Assembly (NCBI GenBank): GCA_039111635.1
Contig: JBCAQO010000062.1
Coordinates: 1 to 33,384 of the forward strand
From: Heterobasidion occidentale
Lineage: Eukaryota > Basidiomycota > Agaricomycetes > Russulales > Bondarzewiaceae
Direction of reading: 5' to 3'
Length of the DNA: 33,384 nucleotides
Under the pieces are notes generated by a model. The model was not told where the DNA came from. It saw only the letters and a program-made list of their open reading frames with translations, and searched no databases. A program made the translations under genes and the position numbers. Shown piece by piece: positions 17,821-29,074 of the stretch (its first letter is position 1; the number at the start of each line of letters is the position of its first letter).

Positions 17821-17984
17821 TGGCTTGAGGTCGGCCCCGGGATCTAGTCCCGAGGCTTGCCTTGAGTTCTCAGGGGCCACAAATGTCACACATTTGTCAT
17901 GCCTGTCCCGAAGAAGCTTCTCAATTCAGACGCTTCTTTCTCGTTTTAGATATTGCTTCCCTTCTTGTCACTTAGTCACATTGA
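17821..17984 (+). repeat. Split direct repeat B2, right end of the DIRS element
   Basis: Second copy of the 16576-16739 repeat. Similarity stops at CACATTGA, the probable right end of the DIRS element. With the solo LTR removed, the spacer between the two copies is about 425 bp. Confidence 0.7.
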
Positions 17985-18424
17985 GGGAGACAGATTCAAT
18001 CCCATTCATATAGATTCACCTATATCTGCCTCTATTTGCCTCAACTGACTTTTGACTGGGCTTGACTATGAGAGCACAGGTGAATATTCCTGAAGCACAT
18101 GATTCTATATTGCACTCAAAAACCCAAATGTGAACCTCTAGTCCATTTGCAACTCCGGTGGAATGATAGTAGGAGAGACCGACCCCATCAATTCATCATC
18201 AACTATTTATCAGTCTGCTGAGGAAACTAGGGTCACCGGTCAACATTCGACATTCAATATTCAATCCTCAACATGAGGCAGCTTGTTGGGATGGCGGATT
18301 TTGTCCTATCGGCAGAGCGTGTCTGGGCCACGGTCTCCACGATATTTGTAACATGAGACGACCATAGACTCACGATTATTTACTGACGAGTGGTTCTATC
18401 CTTATACCCGCCCAGTTTTAAGAT
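17985..18424. other. Intergenic, no gene seen
   Basis: 440 bp between the DIRS right end and the CBP3 stop. AT-rich in places, with short repeats such as ATTCGACATTCAATATTCAA near 18244. No coding frame is supported. It holds the 3' flank of CBP3. Confidence 0.6.
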
Positions 18425-19911
18425 TCAAAGCTCGCTCACTTTCCCAAATTTCAACTTTTCGGCCCCCTTCCCCTCCTTCCCAAATCGACTCTTCGAATCG
18501 CCGCCCATAATCTCATCGTCGCTGATTCTTGAAAGTCTCACCACCTCCTTTCGCACGTAGGTCACCAGTCGCTCCATGGTCTCGGGATACCGAAGGTACC
18601 GATCCGCCTCTTCCGGTGCAAAGTCGTGGACACCAGACCCGTCGTTCCGCATCTCGAGACGCTGTATCGCGTCAGACGAGTATTTGCTGTATTTTTCAAC
18701 TTCCCCGCCCGGGTTTATCGCGCGACGGAATGATGGCGCTGACGCAGCCTCGGATGCCGTAGAAGTTGGATACACAATCCCGTTGGCACCTCGCGCGCCC
18801 AGCAGATTGCGCCAGATTGCGCCTGCGAGCTCTGCGTCACCGCGTACGAGCGCGAGATCACAGGCCATCCCAAGCCCTGCCCATTGCTCTCGGAATATCT
18901 TCATCTGTTTTGTTACGAGGGCTTCTGGCGCACGCCCACGCTTGACAGGTTTTGTGTAGAAGGCCTCCTCTGAAGTTGAGCCCTTTGAGGCAGATTTTGA
19001 TGACGGAGCTGGGAGTGGCTGAAGAACTTGGCGTATCCGCTCATCGACGTCGAGGAAGAAGTGATCGATCAAGCCTTGTATATGCTCTTGACCATGTGGG
19101 GAGGGAAGTGCTCGAAGTCGGGTGGTGAGAATCCAAACATGGAGATTAGTGATTGTAAACCAAGATTGAAACGTAGGCGGAAGATGGCATTCTGCGTATC
19201 AAATCTATGTCAGCATCGAGGCGTAGAAGCGCAAGATTGTGAGAGCCTGAAAGTCGGGGCTGGGCACGAACGCGCATGCAAACTACAAGACCGTACACTT
19301 GGTCTTCTATTCATAGCAATCGAAGCAAGCTCGCGAGCATGGAGATGGTTTATGGACACGCTTTGCGTGGCAAAATGTCACCGATGCCCTGAATTGTTGA
19401 GACGTCTTTGGATACGTCTTTTGAAACCAATTCCTCTCATGGAGGTATGCATATACGTACCGTCAACGCGACGGCACAACTATGCCAGAGACAGCATGCT
19501 CATCAAATAAGCTACTACCTCCACTCATCGAGATATACATCGCGCGTATAAAAACGCGTAATTCCCATGTTGAGAAGTGTAGACAGGAGACAACTCACCG
19601 TTCCTCCAAAATTCTTCTTCTTCTTCGGCCTTTGGTGCGCACAGCTCCTTGTACATCATAAGAGCCCTCCTCGCTGCGATTTGTTTGGAGTATCCATAGC
19701 CAAGAGACCCAAAGATGTTCAGAAAGAGTCGCATCGCGGTTGGTGACTTCTTCAGCTGACGTGTAAGCCATGTTTGTGGCGGCGGTGGGGATTTTTCGTG
19801 ACGGTATGGCTTAGACGGCCCCGAAGGTGGTGTTGGTGTCGATAGGGCGCGAAAATTGAGAGCGTACAAGCGTGTAGGCCGCGCGGAGACAGCCAGACGG
19901 GACGGGAACAT
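18425..19911 (-). CDS. CBP3: CBP3/UQCC1 complex III assembly chaperone
   Basis: Ubiquinol-cytochrome c chaperone, needed for synthesis and assembly of cytochrome b in the mitochondrial inner membrane. Exon 1 is 19911-19599; exon 2 is 19191-18425; the 407-nt intron runs from GTGAGT to TACGCAG, long next to the introns of neighbouring genes. The joined 359-residue frame is intact across the junction (FWRN | ECHLPPTFQSWF). Features: a basic, Ser/Arg-rich mitochondrial presequence (about residues 1-40); the chaperone domain from LRALPSPHGQEHIQGLIDHF; FFLDVDERIRQ; KQMKIFREQWAGLGMACDLA; ELAGAIWRNLLGARGA; and an acidic/basic C-terminal extension. The start is the first ATG of the presequence frame. 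The 185-bp gap to the next gene upstream must hold its promoter. Confidence 0.93.
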
Positions 19912-20096
19912 CGTAGTGAAAAGGAGAGCACTTTGATCCTAACCTTAGCAGCGGTCTAGGGTTCTGTGGTCATTGGCACGACGTCATTAGTTGGGACAAG
20001 ATCATAATTTTCATCCATCTCGACCGCTTCGCGAAACAGACTAGTATTACAACAAGAAATTCATAAAAATTGTACACATGTTAATCCTTCTCAGAA

Positions 20097-20689
20097 TCAA
20101 TTGACCACCCACGTCACATTGTTGACTATGCCTTGAGAAATAGGGGCGAACTTCGTGAATGCGCTGGGAGAAAGACCGACGTTGAATTCTGGGCACCCAG
20201 GACAGACATCGACAATCTGCGCAGTTACACTCGTGTTGTGGACTGCGAGCGGTGATTTTGAAAGGTGAAAAGAAGGGGAAAAAGAACAATACGCACAAGT
20301 GATGGTAAGTGTATGAGTGCATATGGGGTTGCTGGATGCAGTGTCAGATAGGCTAGAACCAGAATCGTTGCGAAAGCGCTTACTCATTGGGGTTTTCAGT
20401 GGCGCCTCTAGCAGGGTATTAGTTCGTAAGGTAAGGAGGCTCGCCGAAAGACGAACGGAAAAGCGCTGAAGAATGTTTGCGACACAGAGGCGACCGATTG
20501 GTCACTCGTATTCGTGAACCCACACGCGCCGAGACCAGGATCAAACGTGAATACTGAACATACAATATACATGTTTAGCGAAGGTATCACTGAGGGGAGT
20601 AGAGAACGCATACAAGTTCCGGTATGATTCTGTGCGGCTGTCACGGCAAACAGCATGGACAAAGCAAAGATTGAAACAAGGGGGCGCAT
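20097..20689 (-). CDS. Secreted double-psi beta-barrel (RlpA/expansin-like) protein
   Basis: Small secreted protein of the barwin/RlpA-like fold. Five exons: 20689-20614, 20553-20457, 20407-20384, 20331-20297, 20242-20097, with introns of 60, 49, 52 and 54 nt, all GT-AG, giving 125 residues with no frame break. Residues 1-19 are a signal peptide (MRPLVSIFALSMLFAVTAA). The mature part has GLGACGFTN, NPICTHTLTIT, IVDVCPGCPEFNVGLSP and ends GIVNNVTWVVN; the conserved GACG, D-x-C-x-x-C and L-S-P positions are those of this fungal family. Such proteins bind or loosen walls or are of unknown role in fruit bodies; no catalytic activity can be claimed. A TATA-like ATATATTT lies about 75 bp upstream of the ATG. 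Confidence 0.87.
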
Positions 20690-21542
20690 CTCCTTGACTG
20701 AGTTCCAGGCGTGGGCGAAGAGGAGAGAGGGCTGGAGAACCCAGTCGGAAGGACTGTACAAATATATGCGGATTCGAGCAAGCGGGACAGGTAATGGAAG
20801 AGGCCACCGTGCGACGGATGGATGTGGAGAGAAAGCATGATCTGTCAGGTGCATGCAAATTGTACAAAAGAAGGCGAAAACGAGCTGGAGGAGCAGGAGA
20901 CATTGTATGGAACGCACTTTGGGGGAGTGCGAATCACTCTCGGATTCTCTGATGACGAACTTCGCATGACGAAGAGCAGCACATGACAGACACCATTGCC
21001 GCATCTACTCGCAAGGATTGTGATGGAAGAGCTTTATGAAGTACGCTCCAGAGAAAACAGAAGACACTGTGGAACTGGTCACGGAAATGAACCTTGACTT
21101 TGCCTTGTAATGCTTCGTGCGAAGCCGAGAGCTCATCGAAAGAGCCGTCAAAGGCGTTTCATGAGGGCTGCTGACCGCGGAGATGATTCGAAACGTCACG
21201 AAAATGACCATGTGCGGAGGAGGCAAAACACCGCCACACAAGTTATTCTATGGTTTCATCATCACCGTTGAGAAGGTCGTTGAAATCGTCAAGTCATTCG
21301 ATCCCGGCTGGGAGCCATTTACACCTGAAGGGCGTATCAGCTTCCCTACCTTGATGTTTTTGCGGAAACATCTATCGGACCATCCTCGAAAAGATAAGTG
21401 GGATTTTCATATCTTCTGATCCCAAGTGGAAGCCATTTACATGTCAAGGACAGATATGTTCACCGACCTACAGCTATTGCGCTTGATAATGATTTGGTTG
21501 CATTCTCAATAGGGCCAGAGACGATCATGATGCAATCGATAC
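20690..21542. other. Intergenic, possible coding relict
   Basis: Upstream region of the secreted-protein gene and 3' flank of the NACHT-WD40 gene. On the plus strand 21183-21480 two imperfect copies of a peptide (FDPGWEPFTPEGRISFPT and SDPKWKPFTCQGQICSPT) appear in different frames about 120 bp apart. This may be a decayed exon; I do not recognise it. Nothing else is supported. Confidence 0.4.
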
Positions 21543-24500
21543 TCATCCTCGACACTGCTCCCAATTCGAGCCGTGAGCAAATTGGCGCATATCGATGACT
21601 ATTCCAGACATGCCCAGCAGTGCAACTGTCCGAGGTGTGATAAACCCTTTCCGACGATCTGGAGGTATCCATAACAAAAGTTCGCCGTGTGGGCCGAGAA
21701 TCCAGCCGTCTCTTGGGTTCGTCAGGCGCGATTCCTCCAAGAATCCCTGGCTATCTATCGTGCAGACATCCTCGTTATGCACCTGACGCATAAAACTCGC
21801 CGGCCACGAGAGATCAAGTCCCGTATTGATGTTCCAAACTGACATGAGGCAATCTGCTGACCCTGATGCAAGGCGCGTACCATCTTGTGACACGGTAAGT
21901 GAGAGAACACTTTGAGTGTGCCATCGCATAGGTACCCACAGCGCCGCGCCGGTATCCATATCCCACATCCTGATTGTAGAATCCTCCGATCCAGAGAATA
22001 CACATCTGTCATCAGCCGACAGAGCGAGAGAGATTATACGTCCTGTGTGTCCAACCAGAGCAGGGAGCACAGGCTTTCCAGTACTTCCATCCCATATGCA
22101 TAATGTCGCATCTTCAGACCCAGACACAATGCGATCCCGCCGCACAGAAGCAGCAATGCAGGTGATTTGCCCGTTATGCACCTCCAAGGGCCCAAAGATA
22201 TCCCCTTGCTCGACGTCCCATACCCGAATTGTTCCATCGGCTGAGCCCGAGACAATTCGTTGACCTATGAATGCAACTGAGTAGACCCAGTCGGTATGAC
22301 CTTGGAAAGTTCGAAGCAAAAAAGCTGGCTCCTATCCGATACTCCACACTTTGACAGTATTGTCATTTGAACCGGATACGACGCTCTTTTGATTTTGGGC
22401 AAAGGCAATAGAGCGGACACCCGCACTATGGCCATTGAAGCATTGCATGCTTTCACCAGTGGCAACACTCCACATTTGGGTCGTTCCGTCATCGGATCCT
22501 GAGGCAAGGAGTGTGCTGTCTATTGAGAATGCAAGGCAACGGACGCATTTGATGTGTCCCCAAAGAGGTTCGAAGAACTACACCAGAATGACCATCCCGA
22601 AGAAGGATCATTCCGTCATATGAGCCTGATGCGAGGTACTTGCCGCTGGGCGAGAATGCCACTGCAGTGACCCAATCTTCATGCTCGCTGCAGTGCCATG
22701 ATGGAGTGTTTCGGGATTGGAAGTCCCAAACACGGGTAGTAGAATCTTCCGAGCTCGAAATCACCCTTTCGCCATCAGACGTAAAGGCTACGGACACTAT
22801 CCAGCCAGTGTGTCCTCGCAGTGGTGGACAGACTGTTGTCCCTTTTCGACAGACCAGACACGAACTGTCATGTCACTGGAACCAGAAACAAGGTGTATCC
22901 CATCGGGTGACCAAGCTACTGAGTTCACAAAGCTCTCGTGGCCCTGATATGTAGATGATAGCCAGATAGAATTGCCTGTCAGCACGTCCCAAACAATGAC
23001 GTGCCCATCGTCAGATCCAGATGCTATCCGTCTGTCGTCAGGAGAAAATTGAACGGCGAGAACTGAGTCTGTGTGCCCATGCAGTCGGTTTAGCATGGCA
23101 CCTGTCTCCGCATCCCAAAGTCGGATGCTCCGGTCAGCTGAACCAGAAACGATTTGGCCACCACTTGATGCAAATGCTACCGCAAGGACAGCACCGTCGT
23201 GTCCTTCAAGAGAATCACAGACAGGTTTTCCAGTACGACAATCCCAAACGCGCAGAGTATTGTCATCTGATCCCGACGCGAGATACAGTCCATCGGATGC
23301 AAAGGCCATATCGTTAACCCAATCTGTATGACCTGTTAAAGGTCCAAATAAAGCGGTCCGAGCAATCACATCCCATATCCAGATTTCATCGTCATCTGCC
23401 GTCGAAGCATACCTTCCATCAGACGACAAAGCGATAGCGTTGAAGGAAAGCGGTTCTTCTGCAACCAAAGATCTTCTGACACAACCTCTCTCATCCCAAT
23501 CCCAGGTCCATAATGTGAGGTTTTCATCTAGACCCGTTATTGAATTCCCAATGCTCGCACTCTGTATGATTATGAGCTTGGCAGGACTGTGAAGAGCTTG
23601 AAAGGGTTCCAGCGGCACAGAATTTCGGCGAGGAGCTAGGGGTTTTGATATCAGGCTGTCGAATGACGATGCGCTAGAGTCTTTGGAAGGAGACCGCGTG
23701 AACAGAGAGTCGCCATGATAGCTTGTGGATGGGATTGAGACTACATTCGACTCCCATGACGGAGAATTACCGGGACCATGTATGGCGGTAATATCAACAA
23801 TGTCTGGAAGGTGGGAGAACATACTACGATATTGTTTTGTTACCATAGATGCCTCAGGAGCGAACGAAAGAGCTGACAGGTAGATGTGCGGAATACTGAT
23901 TTTGATAGCATCGATGAACATCGCGACGAATTGATGAGCGTCAACTGCAAAAGCGTAGATCTCCCTTTCAGATTCCTAATAAGACCAGATGAATCTAGGG
24001 CATAGAGCTATGAGGCAAAGAAACAACGTACCAGCCATTGAACCGCACGGAGTAAGAGCTGCGGGGCATCAACGACTTTTTCTGTGACACTGAGAACTTC
24101 CAACCAATGGAGGAGATGTGTTTCGAGGAACCGCTTCAACAAGCTGACTATTTCCGGTCACCCTGTTCGGATAAAGTCGGTAACTGCGTGAGATGCACGG
24201 CCCAATATTCACAGGCATACACCAGGTGTGAAGGAATCTTGTCGGCGGCTATCTCTGCTAGATGAGGAATAGACTTGTTGGCCAGGTGGGAAGAGGTGAG
24301 GCCACATATTTTGAATCGAAGACCATGCTGATCATCAAGCAGAAGACGCAGGCAAGCTATGGCGAGCTTGCGGTGAGCGCGTGTCTGATTGATAAAGAAT
24401 GGCTGATACTCCGCAACGCAGCGATTTGCGTCCGAGACAAATGGATGAAAGAAGAGTGCCTGATAGTCAAATGCCTATCGCTGACACCAATTGAGATTAC

Positions 24501-27182
24501 GAGAGCCAACCTGCGACAAACATCCTGGAGATACTGTTTGGTATCGGTCGCTGAGGAGATACGAAAGCTCCGAAAGAGTCAAGGAAGTAAAAGCACAAGC
24601 GATAGCACCCACTGTCGCATGATACACTGGCCCGGCTGGAAACCGAAGGAGCGGCTTATAGAAGTTTTATACAGCTCATCCATGTGGGGAAAGCTTTGCG
24701 TGTTTACTACACGTAGGCGCTCTTCGAAATCGGCACCTGCTTCGACAAAGTCCATCGCAGCTTTTGCCCAAGCAAACAGGCCTGCAGCATTAACCACAAG
24801 CGTGCTGATATAGTCGCTAGACACTGTTGGCCGTGCAGATGGGGTGGGAGGATTGAGCGGTGACGGGCTACGGGTTCAAAGTGTACAGTCTTCAAAGACC
24901 TGGTTGGAGGCTGACTCATAGGTGGGATGACCGGAGGGCTAAAGGCATTGGACCAGGCAGGGTATTCAAGGTGACTAGGGGGGCTGAGGTTTTGGGTCTG
25001 TCCAAGTATGGGATTGTACGGGTTATAAGGGCTCAAATTAGAGGAACGGCGTATCGGGCGTGAGTTAGTTGCTTGTGTAGGGGCTAAGGGCTGGTATGGA
25101 TTGCTTGAATGATAAGGGCTGAAGCGAGGGCGAAGCGCAGCATCAAAATCACTTTGAGATGGACGGTTTGAGGGATATGCGTTCGATTGCGACTGACTAC
25201 GAAAGCTGGCGTCCCGCCTATTAGAGTCACCTTGAATACCATAGCTTAGAACGGGGGAAAACACTGTGTCCTGTTCGTCCGGATCCTTATTTCCAGTAAA
25301 CGATGCTCGATATACGCATGAATGTCTCCATCCGTATCCTCGTCGGCCATGAGTCCAGTGAGTAGCTCCATATGTTGAATTGATTGACCTTCAAATGCAC
25401 GGAAGATGTCGTAGTCCGGATTACTGACCACCACCAATTTGCATTCCCGCGGAAGTTCGAGCCACTTGAGGATAACAGGTAGAAGTCTAGCACGCAAGGT
25501 GCTTGGATAACGGTCCAGTCCATCCAAGACAACGACAGGGCCTCTCTTCAAGCGCTTGATATGGACCGTTAACGGTTGGTGTATCAAGTTTTCGAAAGAC
25601 AAGGGAACAAGGTCCTTCCGGGAGATGTGGGTATGTATAGATGCTTTCAAAGCTGGATCGAATTGCGTAAGGTGATATGCAATAGTAGCCCATGGATCAT
25701 CGCTGTAAAGATTCGGAATGAAAAAAGAACCGCCGTATCGCTGGCGTGTCTGCAATCCAGTTATCAAGCTCGATGCCACGGCTGTTTTCCCAGATCCTGG
25801 AGCACCAGTAAGCCATAGTAGGTTTGGAGCTTTGTCGTCGTCGATCCAAGCATGAATCTCCTTCAACACGGTCAGTCGAGTACCTTCCAAACACCGAATA
25901 TTGGCGATGACCTCAGAATCCTCCTGTGGTGATAGCCAGCGTGAAAGTCTCTTGTCCTCGGCGGCTGAATATAACATAGATATGAAATGCTGCTTGAGTT
26001 TTCTCAAAGATACTTACCAGTGACGCTCATTTCTGAGACAGCATCGCTCTCGACACTATCCTCTCTTGAATCTCTATTTCTTCGAAGATTTTGATATTCC
26101 TGCGTTCATAAAAATTGTTCCGGAGCAGCGTCAACCAGCCACTGAGATCATCAAGCGTATTTTGGCGAGGTTTTGAGTTTTCGTCCTCGAGTGCAGGAGC
26201 TTGAGCTGTGGTTTGATAATTGTGCGAGATAACAGAACATAGTCAACTCACCTGCAGATGTGGAATTGTCCACAAACTTCCAGCTTCGACTATCACCCAC
26301 ATAATCCCTGAGAGCGTGTTGATGTCCGACTGTACTACATGTTGATACCTCGGATCTCCTACGATGAGCAAGAGATGGTACAAGCGATCACCTAGCGATC
26401 TGAAGTCTTCGTCGGTGTTCTTCGCTGGCAATTTCTGTGAAGCAACGATCGTCGCAATCAGCAAGTCAATTTGAACTACTGGACATGATGATTTTCTACC
26501 TTGCAAATGTCTTCCAGGGACTTATCGGCCTCGGAGATCAGATCGCGGATCTTAGTAGTATGCTTTGTTAACGCTGACACAACAAGTGCAAAAAGGCAGA
26601 CGTACTGCTAAATTTCCTTCAATGCTCTGGGATATCTCGCGGAGCAGATCTAAGGAATGCTCAAAATAGAATAAGGAAGTAGGTAGGTTAACGATATCCG
26701 ACAGTTGTTGTAATTTATCATTTGAGCTATCGTCGTGGCTCAGCTTCGTGACTATGAGTCAAAAGAAGATCAGCTCTACTACAGACAAATTCAAAAAGAT
26801 AAACAAGTCACCGTGACGATTTGTAGAGAGCTGCCAAAAGTTACTCTGAATCCGTCACAGTCTGTCGCAAATGCTACATAAGGTGAATCCTGCGGTCAGT
26901 TGAAAAGTTGAAAAGAAGACAGAGCATCTTGCTTACTTTGTCGAACACCCAAGCTGTCGTCCCATGCTTCCAGAATCGTCCTTCCAACTAACGATATGGT
27001 CGCGACCTGATTCTTGCGAAAGAAATCATTAAAGTTCCGCTTTTGTATATGTATATGGAGATGATGGATGCAGGTGCGATATTTCTGGTGTAGAGCAAGG
27101 GCTATAGTCAGTTTTGGCTTCATAAATGACGGATACGAGGTACAGACACGCTAGGATCAACTGTCCATTTACAATGGCCATG
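21543..27182 (-). pseudogene. NACHT-WD40 NLR-like gene, disrupted
   Basis: STAND-type signalling protein of the basidiomycete NACHT-WD40 family: NT-driven switch plus WD40 sensor, linked in fungi to self/non-self recognition. N-terminal exons of an unrecognised helical region: up to 26606, 26550-26501, 26434-26252, 26205-26143, 26099-26018. The NACHT exon starts at 25964 with Walker A GAPGSGKT and Walker B VVVLDGLD. After a 448-nt intron-like insert comes LVVNAAGLFAWAKAAMDF, then a helical linker and about 13 WD40 repeats from 23975, ending in the typical C-terminal module (GWILGPHGELLLWIPPD). Frame breaks: within the 26550 exon, near 24630, 24560, 24440, 24150, 22845 and 22560; TAG at 22332-22334. 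The 5' end (about 27182) is uncertain. It is either a pseudogene or an intact gene with base-calling indels. Confidence 0.82.
24817..25264 (-). other. 448-nt open insert within the NACHT coding region
   Basis: Splice-like borders GTGTTTTCC and GTGTCTAG interrupt the NACHT reading frame between RTNRT and DYISTLVVNAAG, and removing the segment restores one frame. Unlike the other introns of this gene (43-66 nt), it is long and open in one frame, rich in Pro, Ser, Asn and Tyr (LSPYNPYNPILGQTQNLSPP). It is either an unusual intron or an acquired low-complexity coding segment. Confidence 0.5.
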
Positions 27183-27646
27183 TTCACGCCTCTTGAAAAC
27201 TGTTCTCCGCTGCTTCTCATCAACTATCAACCTGAAGCTTCTCGAAGGAATGGATAACGAGTTGGAAGATACGGTGATATCTGATAAAAGGACAGTGTTT
27301 GAGAATAAAGTTAGTCAGACAGACTTCCGGGAAATGAACCTGCAAGAGCAAGATGTCGACCATCTATCGCGGCTGACATCTGTCTTGTGGGGGATGTCGA
27401 GGGGATGTCAATCATCGGCTGCTTGTGCATTTGTTAGGCCTTAACGAGGGACCGATAAATAAACGCACGAAAACCTGTTCGGGATCACATCAGCTGTTGA
27501 GTGATTGTGGTGCGACATCAAACGGCGAGCGCCCAAGATAGTCGCCCAGAGGCAAGGATCTCCTCCATCCTCCGACGTGGTCTCCGAACGTTCGCTCAAT
27601 GCTCGAGGGCAGTCTACTATTGATCATAAGTTGGACAGAGTTGCAT
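27183..27646. other. Intergenic, no gene seen
   Basis: Upstream flank of the NACHT-WD40 gene. Only short open frames without family features. It would hold that gene's promoter. Confidence 0.5.
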
Positions 27647-28197
27647 CACCGGAGATTGCCCCGAATATCCCCTGGGTACATTCGGGGGATATTAGCAATA
27701 TACCCGGAGTAAACCGCGAATATACCCGCCTCCCCTCCGGGGATATTCACGGTCGATTCAAGGTAATGTCTCGATATACCTTGAGTATACCCGGAATATC
27801 TCTCGGTGCGGGTATATTCACGGTATATTTCAGATATATTCGAGCTGAATATCATTCCAGTTGCTTTGAAATGTGCTCCATAAATAGATAATAAATATAT
27901 TTCAAAATGATTAAACTACAAGCTATTGAAGGCTACACGACAATTCCAAGGCTCAAAAGGTCTACAAAACATACCCGAAGAGGCGAGAGGTGTGAATCTC
28001 ATCTAGATGTTCCCCCGCATATGCAAGCGGCTGCGGCTCACGCCCGCGGCGCATCAGGGACGTGAAGAACGTGTTTTGGGGGGCGCGTCCGGTTGCGGCA
28101 CCGTGCCATCGAACACGAGCATGTCCAGCCACGAGCGCAAACGCCGGCGAGCGCATCGGTGCCTGCGGCATGGAGGTGCATCCTGCGGATGGCAACG

Positions 28198-28957
28198 TCA
28201 CGGAGGACACGCGTGGGGAGCACAAAGGGGACCGTTTTGAACGCGAGGAAGAGCGGTTTGTAGAGCGGGGCAGCCGTAGAGGAAGCGCAAGAGGAGGGAG
28301 GGGAGGGCACGCGTGAAGTGCGGGGGCAGGAGGAGGCAGTTAGTGAGGGCGAGCGCGGTGGGGGACGAGGTCACCGTGACTTGAAGAACTGCAGCTTGAC
28401 GAGGTCGGCGAGTGCGAAGAGTGGCGCGCCGTTGCCTGCATGCGGAAGGCCCAGGAGCAGGGGGACTGGAAAGAATGCAGTGCGGAGGGTCAGCACTGCG
28501 GAACGGAGAGCCCAAATGGGTGCAGGCCTCACTGATGTTGCTGCCGCTGCGCTCGCTTATGCGCGCACCGCAGAGGCTCAGGTTAATCCTGAAGCCCTCC
28601 ACGCACCCGCGCGCAGGAAGACCTGATGATAGACCACGGCATAGCCGCCACCGGATGCACATATTGATCGACAACTCACGGTGCTCCCCCACATGCGTGC
28701 ATGGCTTCCCCGGGTCCGTATCTGTGTCTGCAACGCTGTCGTCGTACTGCAGCAATGCGTGTACGGTGAGCAGGTTCACAACCGTCGCTGAGGTGATCAC
28801 TACGTAGACCGCCACGCCCTGAAGAAGGCAGAAGGCGAGCGCGTGGCGCGACGCGGTGAAGTGCGGGAAGAGTGCGAGGAGAACACGGGGCCGATCCACG
28901 CACCTCTGAGGGAGTCGTTGCTGGAGCTGATGAATTTAAGCATGGCGGGTACAACAG
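28198..28957 (-). pseudogene. GC-rich gene fragment, membrane-protein-like, unrecognised
   Basis: A minus-strand frame of 233 codons (28899-28198) with one strong hydrophobic stretch (ALAFCLLQGVAVYVVITSAT...) followed by Cys/Arg-rich sequence of low protein likeness. An upstream ATG at 28944-28942 (MLKFISSSNDSLRG) ends at a possible GTGCGT donor. I do not recognise a family. The hydrophobic part loosely recalls fungal multi-pass proteins with DUF6533-like segments, but this is a guess. Its base composition and position between inverted repeats suggest captured sequence. Confidence 0.3.
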
Positions 28958-29013
28958 GTCTTGACGTCTCCGCAAATTCAAGAGAGCGAGCTCATCAATT
29001 ATACATTCCAATA

Positions 29014-29074
29014 AACTCTGTATAAGACAGCATATATCCTATCCGGACGCATATATGCTGTCTTATACAGAGTT
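29014..29074. repeat. Perfect 24-bp inverted repeat, 13-nt loop
   Basis: Arms 29014-29037 and 29051-29074 are exact reverse complements (outer end AACTCTGTATAAGACAG). It would form a strong hairpin or cruciform just upstream of the gene fragment at 28957. It may be a miniature element or its remnant. Confidence 0.85.

Noticed and set aside
19028..19510. 160-residue plus-strand ORF over the CBP3 intron
   Set aside because: Shadow of the CBP3 exon and its 407-nt intron; the minus-strand splice sites and conserved protein explain the region.
27505..27891. 128-residue plus-strand ORF
   Set aside because: Composed of the reiterated AATATACCC motif of the putative transposon end, with no protein character.
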